A DNA stretch of 64,000 nt from Stieleria tagensis (GTDB taxonomy: Bacteria > Planctomycetota > Planctomycetia > Pirellulales > Pirellulaceae), in the NCBI RefSeq assembly GCF_024129865.1, contig NZ_JAMYFE010000027.1, positions 62,001 through 126,000 of the forward strand. The letters are read 5' to 3'. Shown here in pieces: positions 58,985-64,000 of this stretch (positions within the stretch are counted from its first letter, which is position 1; each line of letters opens with the position of its first letter). The notes below the pieces were generated by a model, which was not told the DNA's origin, searched no databases, and worked only from the letters and a program-made list of their open reading frames with translations. The position numbers and the translations under genes were made by a program.

Positions 58985-60139
58985 TCAATCCTCGTCGTCG
59001 TGGTCCGGTTTGACCGGGATCCCAACGCGTTCGGCGAAATTCTTGAGCACGTCTTCGTCGCGAATCAGAGTGCCCAACAGGGTTGGCAAATCCATTCGCC
59101 CGAATTCGACGGCTTGTTGCAGCATGTAGCTGACCGGTGAATGCGGTTCAGTCTTGCGGAAAAATTCACTGGCTTTGATCAACATCTTGAACGCATCTTC
59201 GCGGTTGTTCACTTGGGCCTGGGCCAAGTCGATGTTTGATGCCCCGTTGTGTGTCATCCCGGTCGTCGATGTGTCGGTGTCGGCTGCGCCCTCATCATCG
59301 CTTGACGATGCAGAGTCACTCTCCAGCAGGTCCCGCGTCAAACTGGTGAACGTTTGTTGGATCGTCTCCAGCGTCCGCCGGATCTGACTGCTAGGCGGTG
59401 TGCAATCGTCTTCGCCATCCACACGGAACTTTGACTCCAAAACATCGGTGAGCGTCGCAAAGGCGGCAACCGTGCTTTGGATTTCCAGACCATAGGCTTG
59501 CAGTGAATCGGCGTTGATCGCTCTGGCGGCCGCGTGGAAGTCGCTTTCGTTGACGTCACCGCCGCCTTGTTCAGTGGCTTGGCGATAGGCGGCAAAGGTC
59601 AGCGCATCGTGATCGGGCACCAACGGGAGTTCTTCCAGCGGCGCGATCAGAGTGCCAGGCCCATCCATGCCGTTCAAACTGGCTAATTGGGATGCGGTGT
59701 CCAGGTAGCCGTCGTCTTCGTCATGCGGTGGATAAATACCGTCCCAGTATTGGTCACACAGTTGGCTGACCAGTTGGAACCCATCCCGCGCACCGGCAAA
59801 TCCGTTGCAGCGCGTGTTGGCTTCGATCAACCAAGACGCTACCCACAAATCTTTGGAGTGATTGGCGATGATCTCGCAACACAGATCCAAGACGGACCGC
59901 CAGTCCGGTGAGCTGGGGATTTCAACGCCTTGCCCCTGGTCATTCAGAGCAGCCAATTCGTCATCATCGAACAATGCGTATTCACGGATTTTGCGCTCGG
60001 CGTTGACCGCCGCGGCGCGCGCGTCTTTGGCAGTTTGGAAACGCTCGAAATCCGTTCGCCGCAAATAGCTGCCGCTGGGTGCCTCGTCAGAGATCGGGGC
60101 CAACAGGGTTTCGAAATCGAGTGTGGGCGAATCGGCCAT
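58985..60139 (-). CDS. tssA: T6SS protein TssA (ImpA N-terminal domain)
   Basis: A 384-residue protein with the ImpA-N domain at its N-terminus: LLAPISDEAPSGSYLRRTDFERFQTAKDARAAA, SPDWRSVLDLCCEIIANHSKDLWVASWLIEANTR and GFQLVSQLCDQYWDGIYPPHDEDD, all classic TssA. An Asp/Ser-rich acidic linker (about 275-300) and a shorter C-terminal region (SPVSYMLQQAVEFGRMDLPTLLGTLIRD) follow, the latter resembling the VasL/TssA tail. TssA primes or caps sheath polymerisation with the baseplate. It lies 64 bases after the sigma-factor gene. Confidence 0.9.
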   Translation of the reverse strand: MADSPTLDFETLLAPISDEAPSGSYLRRTDFERFQTAKDARAAAVNAERKIREYALFDDDELAALNDQGQGVEIPSSPDWRSVLDLCCEIIANHSKDLWVASWLIEANTRCNGFAGARDGFQLVSQLCDQYWDGIYPPHDEDDGYLDTASQLASLNGMDGPGTLIAPLEELPLVPDHDALTFAAYRQATEQGGGDVNESDFHAAARAINADSLQAYGLEIQSTVAAFATLTDVLESKFRVDGEDDCTPPSSQIRRTLETIQQTFTSLTRDLLESDSASSSDDEGAADTDTSTTGMTHNGASNIDLAQAQVNNREDAFKMLIKASEFFRKTEPHSPVSYMLQQAVEFGRMDLPTLLGTLIRDEDVLKNFAERVGIPVKPDHDDED

Positions 60140-60203
60140 TCTGAACTCTCAGTCGGTTCGGTTACTTTGGTCTGGCGAGGAACGCATCGATTAACAATAG
60201 CTT

Positions 60204-60929
60204 TCAATCATTGCCCGTGCGGCGCAGGTGTTGTGCCAGTTGATCCAGGCTTTTCGCATGAACTCGACTGGCCCAGCTTTTACTGATCCCAGCTCTCTCA
60301 GCCGCTTCGGTCAACGAATAGCCTTCGAAATAAATATTGCTGATCAGACGTTTTGCATCAGCCGGAAGTTCTTCCACGAGTTTACGCAGGGTGGCTTGTA
60401 ATTCGCGGTTGGCAACGACTTTGCTGGGAATTTCATGCTCATCGGGAGCCTGGGCCAAAGCGTTCGAATTGGAATCATCGTCACCACCGGCCAGGTACAC
60501 GATCGCCAGCCGCTCGGTCATCCGCCCCAACCAATCGGCATCATCAGCGGAACCCGAACCATCGGTGCCGGCCTCATCAGGTTTCGAATCGGCCTGGAGG
60601 ACGTCGTCCGCCATTTCGCGAAAACGCATGCGTCGTATTCGCGATCGACTGGTCCAATTCATTTTGGACACGCCGTCATAGATCGCGCCGCGGACGCGAT
60701 GATAGGCAAACGTGGTGAAGCGAACCCCGGCATCGGGATCATACTTCTGTGCGGCTTCGGCCAGTCCCAGTTGTCCGTATGCGATCAAATCGTCTAAGTC
60801 CATTGGGATCGGTAGCGAACGATGGATCCGCAACGCCAACGAGCGGACCAGTCCCTGGGCTTCGTTGATCAATTCCGCCGGTGTATCACCATCGGACAAG
60901 CCATCATCGCGCCGCTGTGAGTCGCTCAT
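60204..60929 (-). CDS. Sigma-70-family RNA polymerase sigma factor inside the T6SS operon
   Basis: A 241-residue sigma factor from ATG 60929 (MSDSQRRDDG), which overlaps the preceding stop by ATGA. Region 2 is clear: LIAYGQLGLAEAAQKYDPDAGVRFTTFAYHRVRGAIYDGVSKMNW. After a disordered acidic linker (Asp/Ser/Gly-rich, about 110-170) comes region 4 with a helix-turn-helix: LISNIYFEGYSLTEAAERAGISKSWASRVHAKSLDQLAQHL. Size and sequence resemble FliA/SigB-like alternative sigma factors, not ECF. It probably directs transcription of this locus or of unlinked genes such as hcp/vgrG. No anti-sigma gene was recognised, although the gene coupled upstream is a candidate. Confidence 0.88.
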   Translation of the reverse strand: MSDSQRRDDGLSDGDTPAELINEAQGLVRSLALRIHRSLPIPMDLDDLIAYGQLGLAEAAQKYDPDAGVRFTTFAYHRVRGAIYDGVSKMNWTSRSRIRRMRFREMADDVLQADSKPDEAGTDGSGSADDADWLGRMTERLAIVYLAGGDDDSNSNALAQAPDEHEIPSKVVANRELQATLRKLVEELPADAKRLISNIYFEGYSLTEAAERAGISKSWASRVHAKSLDQLAQHLRRTGND

Positions 60930-61291
60930 GGCCCCGTCTCGAGTGAGTTCCAAAGCCGCAGTACACGCTGGCGACTGTGTTCGTTTTCCCACAACGCCCG
61001 GCCGACTTCGGCAAACAAGTCGTCTGGCAAACGTTTGGCTTGCTCGCCCAAACGATGCGCCAAGACTTGTCGCACCAACGGCGCAAACAGGGTTTCGTCA
61101 AACGGGTAGGCTGGATTCTCCTGACGCCAATGTCGCAAGGCATCACTTAGATGCGTCGAATTCTCTTGGCTACGAACCAGAGTCTCGCTCAGCACCTGTT
61201 CCAACAGAAACTGCGACGACGGTTGCTGCGCCGGATTTGCATCGCCATGGTCGGTTGTCGCTCGGCGCGGCTGGTTGGGTTGGGCAAACAT
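60926..61291 (-). CDS. Unknown 121-residue protein coupled to the sigma factor
   Basis: A soluble, helical protein with a Gln/Pro-rich N-terminus and no signal peptide or membrane segment. Its sequence (QFLLEQVLSETLVRSQE, ALRHWRQENPAYPFDETLFAPLVRQVLAHRLGEQAKRLPDDLFAEVGRALWEN) matches no family I recognise. Its stop overlaps the sigma-factor start (60926-60929) and its start lies 10 bases after the TssM-like gene, so it is in the operon. Reasonable ideas are an anti-sigma or sigma-binding partner, or a structural or regulatory T6SS component; none is shown. Confidence 0.72.
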   Translation of the reverse strand: MFAQPNQPRRATTDHGDANPAQQPSSQFLLEQVLSETLVRSQENSTHLSDALRHWRQENPAYPFDETLFAPLVRQVLAHRLGEQAKRLPDDLFAEVGRALWENEHSRQRVLRLWNSLETGP

Positions 61292-61301
61292 CGGCGTGGG
61301 C

Positions 61302-62993
61302 TCAGGCGAATTTGTAGTGATAGATCAACAGTCCCACAATCGACGCCACCAAGGCGCCGTTGAGCACCATCAAGACGCGAACGCCCGCCTGCATCCGATC
61401 CTCATCCTCCAGGGCTTCACTGCCCCACTCCAACTCTTCTTCCTCGTTGGTCGCCTTTTTAAAGACACTGGCCAAGAACGCTTGGCGGTCTGGCATCGCG
61501 CCGCTGGCGACGAAGTAACAACCACTGAACAACATCGGCTCTCGCTCGCTCAACTGCGTCCCATTGCTGTTGATCGAATAGGCCGACTGGATCAAGTGCG
61601 CGAGTCGCGGTTGGAACGTCGATCGAATGCGACACAACAGGGAATAGAGATGGCGGTTGCCGGGTTTGCTAAGCCCATCGCCTTCGCGAAACAACAGGTA
61701 CGACCAATCTTCAAACGCGCCGCAGGCATGTTTGACGACGGCATCCAACTGGGGAGCCGTCGGCAGGTTCCACAACCCGTATCCTTTGCCAAACCGCTGA
61801 ATCGATGCTCGCTCGCTGCCCACACGTCGCACCAATTCCCGGAAACCGGTTTCCATTTCCATTGCGTCGACCACATGCGTCACGCTGCAACGAATCCGCA
61901 TCGCGCCGCGCAAGCAGGCCAGGTCGGCTTTCAAAGCCACCAGGATCTGATTGACCACATCTTGTGATCCGTCGGCCAAATAGCGGAAGGGCGTCGAAAC
62001 GATCACGCCGTTGATCGGGCACAGAGGGTCGCGCAAGCGACGAATCAATCGACACAGATGCGCCATCCTCGCGGTGGCTTCGCTGGATTCACTCGGCGAC
62101 AGCATCGCGCGGGCGATTCCGCCGCCTTGGGGTTGCATCGGGTTGGCGGCTCCGGCGTTCATGTCGCCGACCATCATCGTGCCTCGCATGTCGGCCGCCG
62201 CGGCCTGAGGCGGCAAGGGGATGTTCAATCCCGCGATCGTATTGCGAACCTCGGCCGAATACGACGACGCATTTGCAGTCGGTGGTGGCGGCGGAGCAGC
62301 GTGGCTGGGCGCTTGCGCCATCGCGCCGCTCATTGCGCTGATGTCCATCGTCCGGTCCGGTGAAAACGGTGCGGCCGCCCCAGGCATCTGGTCGGGCACG
62401 ATCGTCGAATCGCGTGGAGATCCCAACAGTTTGCCCAACTGACAACATTCCGTACAAACCACATAGATCGCTTGCTGGTTGGCAAACACATGCAGCGGCG
62501 CGGGGCCCAATGGAGAGCGGACTGGAAACTGGATATTGGATGTCGCCATAAACGCATTGACCGATTCCACGGTACCTGGACCGACCAGCAAGAACAGCGG
62601 CGTTTCCGAGGGATCGATTGATTGTTCGTTCATCGCATCCATCGCCGTTTCCCAGGCACGATCGATGTCCGGGAACGCAGACGGTTCGCCCTCCAACCAC
62701 AACTTGAGTGCGAACCAGACGACGACGGGAATGGCAAACACCAAGACGAACACGATCGGCAATTCTTGCCAATAGAAGCCTTCAATCTGTTCGCGTTCGT
62801 TCATCATCGCCCGTAGCACCGCCCAGACAATGGCGATCAGCAACAAGCCAATGAACAACAACAGGGCCGCACGCGCCTGCAGCGACAAACCCATCACACG
62901 ACGCGGGGAACTGATCACGTTGCTGGGGATCCGAGCCAACAAGCGGAACGGATACAGAATCGCATCGATAAAACTTCGTATCGCGCTACCCAT
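61302..62993 (-). CDS. Shortened TssM/IcmF-like T6SS membrane protein
   Basis: A 563-residue protein in the usual position for tssM (1100-1300 residues) after tssL. Two N-terminal membrane helices (about 41-62, 79-100) are followed by a cytoplasmic domain. The expected P-loop position reads LLVGPGTVES (136-144), lacking the GKT/S of a working Walker A. A Pro/Ala/Met-rich disordered stretch (about 200-300) precedes an IcmF-like region (CRLIRRLRDPLCPINGVIVSTPFRYL, VTHVVDAMEMETGF, SGCYFVAS). A third membrane helix (about 538-558) is almost the very end. The large periplasmic half of TssM is therefore absent. I see no downstream open frame encoding the missing part; the next frame is the unknown 121-residue gene. 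Identity as a TssM relative rests on position, topology and partial motif matches. Confidence 0.72.
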   Translation of the reverse strand: MGSAIRSFIDAILYPFRLLARIPSNVISSPRRVMGLSLQARAALLLFIGLLLIAIVWAVLRAMMNEREQIEGFYWQELPIVFVLVFAIPVVVWFALKLWLEGEPSAFPDIDRAWETAMDAMNEQSIDPSETPLFLLVGPGTVESVNAFMATSNIQFPVRSPLGPAPLHVFANQQAIYVVCTECCQLGKLLGSPRDSTIVPDQMPGAAAPFSPDRTMDISAMSGAMAQAPSHAAPPPPPTANASSYSAEVRNTIAGLNIPLPPQAAAADMRGTMMVGDMNAGAANPMQPQGGGIARAMLSPSESSEATARMAHLCRLIRRLRDPLCPINGVIVSTPFRYLADGSQDVVNQILVALKADLACLRGAMRIRCSVTHVVDAMEMETGFRELVRRVGSERASIQRFGKGYGLWNLPTAPQLDAVVKHACGAFEDWSYLLFREGDGLSKPGNRHLYSLLCRIRSTFQPRLAHLIQSAYSINSNGTQLSEREPMLFSGCYFVASGAMPDRQAFLASVFKKATNEEEELEWGSEALEDEDRMQAGVRVLMVLNGALVASIVGLLIYHYKFA

Positions 62994-63032
62994 CGAATCG
63001 TCTCCGGCAAAACACCGTCAAAAATCGAGTCA

Positions 63033-63671
63033 TCATGGCATCAACACCATCTTGGCAATGCCAATGGTGATCGCCGCCAACAAAACAAAACAGATCACCG
63101 AACTGATCATCAGATACTTGCCTTCCAGTGGCGGTGCGCCGGGGCCCGGACGCCCCTGTTCCAAAATCGGCGGTCTGCCTTGGCCGAGCTGGATGGCCAT
63201 GCCCGTTCGCCGCGCCCATTCATCCAACGAAGCGGGCAATCCGAAATGGTCGGCATGGGCGGTGGCTTCGGGGTCACCGTAAAGACCTCGGAATCCCAGC
63301 ACGATGCAGACGTAAAACACCTCCAACGCATCCTTTTGTGGCAACTCCATCGCCTTCTGGCTTTGCACATAAAATTTTTGGAACGCATCAGCGGTGCGAA
63401 ACAACTGAAACTCCAATCGATTCTGTTCCCACCAACTGCTGCCGTCCCAGGCCGCTTCGATCAACAGATCGTCGACCCAGGCGGCCAGGGCATACTTGGC
63501 CAATTCCCAATCCGGTCGCTGACCCAATCGGGTTTCCGCGCTATCGATCAAACCACGGACCGTCGTATTCACGTCCTCGGCGGCAGGATTCTTGTTCGCT
63601 TCGATCGCGTCAACGATTGACGAAACGTACATGAAGATCGGGTCAACGGCGGAGGCAAATTCAGGCGACAT
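63033..63671 (-). CDS. tssL: T6SS membrane-complex protein TssL (DotU family)
   Basis: A 212-residue protein of the DotU/TssL family. The cytoplasmic helical domain has KYALAAWVDDLLIEAAWDGSSWWEQNRLEFQLFRTADAFQKFY and LEVFYVCIVLGFRGLYGD, all hallmarks. A single C-terminal membrane helix (YLMISSVICFVLLAAITIGIAKM) ends the protein; there is no peptidoglycan-binding OmpA domain. A Pro/Gly-rich linker (GQGRPPILEQGRPGPGAPP) precedes the helix. It lies 39 bases before the TssM-like gene, as usual. Confidence 0.9.
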   Translation of the reverse strand: MSPEFASAVDPIFMYVSSIVDAIEANKNPAAEDVNTTVRGLIDSAETRLGQRPDWELAKYALAAWVDDLLIEAAWDGSSWWEQNRLEFQLFRTADAFQKFYVQSQKAMELPQKDALEVFYVCIVLGFRGLYGDPEATAHADHFGLPASLDEWARRTGMAIQLGQGRPPILEQGRPGPGAPPLEGKYLMISSVICFVLLAAITIGIAKMVLMP

Positions 63672-63736
63672 GTCGGACGTCGAGGGAGATCAAAGGCAAT
63701 GGTGTACGTTGGTCGGAAATCAGATGATCGAAGGAG

Positions 63737-64000
63737 TCATTCCGTGTTGGGCACGGCAAACAGACTCAGACGCAGCGTGCCCTCGATCCCATCGACGTTG
63801 ATCTGCAATTCCTTCTTTCCTTGCAGACTTTCCAAGTTCGTGATCAGCGATTCTTTGAAGCGAACGCCCAGTCGCGGCGAATCGTCCGCACGCAGTTCTT
63901 CCCACGCCGGTCCGCTTTTGTTCACACTGTAAAACAGCCAGTTGTCACTTTGCGGCAGCGCACGCGGCGGTTTGGCTTCTGCGATCTTTAATCCCTCCTG
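63737..64000 (-). CDS. tssK: C-terminal end of TssK baseplate protein (5' end beyond the window)
   Basis: The frame is open from the right edge to a TGA at 63737-63739, giving the last 87 residues of a protein that starts outside the window. The visible part (NWLFYSVNKSGPAWEELRADDSPRLGVRFKESLITNLESLQG) resembles the TssK C-terminal end, where a Tyr/Phe-rich strand is followed by W-x-x-L, and the order tssK-tssL is common. Assignment relies mainly on position 65 bases upstream of tssL. Confirmation needs the sequence beyond 64000. Confidence 0.65.
   Translation of the reverse strand, partial: QEGLKIAEAKPPRALPQSDNWLFYSVNKSGPAWEELRADDSPRLGVRFKESLITNLESLQGKKELQINVDGIEGTLRLSLFAVPNTE

Overview
The window looks like chromosome of a planctomycete, most likely a Pirellulaceae member close to Rhodopirellula (an inference from gene content; there is no rRNA to confirm it). 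Pointers are a PEP-CTERM protein, LEPR-XLL-type N-termini on giant secreted proteins, a DUF1552/DUF1592 pair, 3-keto-disaccharide hydrolase (DUF1080) and sialidase-type secreted enzymes, and GC-rich intergenic repeat blocks. No tRNA, rRNA, CRISPR array, insertion sequence or phage was seen.

Layout. 1-2254 (-): a metalloprotease/Calx-beta secreted protein cut by the left edge. 2826-4030 (+): a small secreted protein and a PEP-CTERM protein with a good terminator, then about 0.9 kb of nested repeats (4031-4925). 4926-8526: a divergent pair of secreted carbohydrate-active proteins, an SGNH esterase/sialidase fusion (-) and a double DUF1080 protein (+). 8894-13121 (+): glycogen phosphorylase, a DHH phosphoesterase, a small unknown protein and a Gdx/SugE-type exporter. 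13130-17578 (-): a HEAT-repeat protein, a secreted coiled protein, deoxyribose-phosphate aldolase and a ROK sugar kinase. 17888-23485 (-): a [2Fe-2S] thioredoxin-like protein coupled to FtsH, and a long RecQ helicase. 23746-25282 (+): two poorly characterised proteins, then a 0.7 kb repeat block. 26008-31396 (-): a translationally coupled marR-MFP-RND efflux operon with a candidate operator. 31642-43776 (+): a 4044-residue secreted modular protein. 43833-47683 (-): the DUF1592/DUF1552 pair.

48075-64000 (-) is a type VI secretion (T6SS) locus read right to left: tssK (cut by the edge), tssL, a shortened tssM-like gene, an unknown 121-residue gene, a sigma-70-family factor, tssA, tssB, two tssC-family genes, tagJ/impE, tssE, tssF, tssG and tssH/clpV. 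Sheath (TssB/C), baseplate (TssE/F/G/K), sheath-recycling ATPase (TssH) and part of the membrane complex (TssL and a TssM-like protein) are present. Hcp, VgrG, PAAR, TssJ and effectors are not in the window. Three features are unusual: the TssM-like protein ends just after its third membrane segment, so it lacks the whole periplasmic half and has a broken P-loop; a sigma factor sits inside the operon, start-stop coupled to an unknown small gene; and a second TssC-family protein is present. This is the best candidate for an under-described system here.

Many neighbouring genes overlap by ATGA or TGATG (marR/MFP/RND, DUF1592/DUF1552, tssE/tssF, unknown gene/sigma factor, ftsH/ferredoxin, DHH/unknown gene), which supports true co-transcribed units. 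By contrast, several gaps at gene 3' ends are filled with hairpin-rich dispersed repeats, one family of which recurs at 17.7, 25.3 and 25.95 kb.
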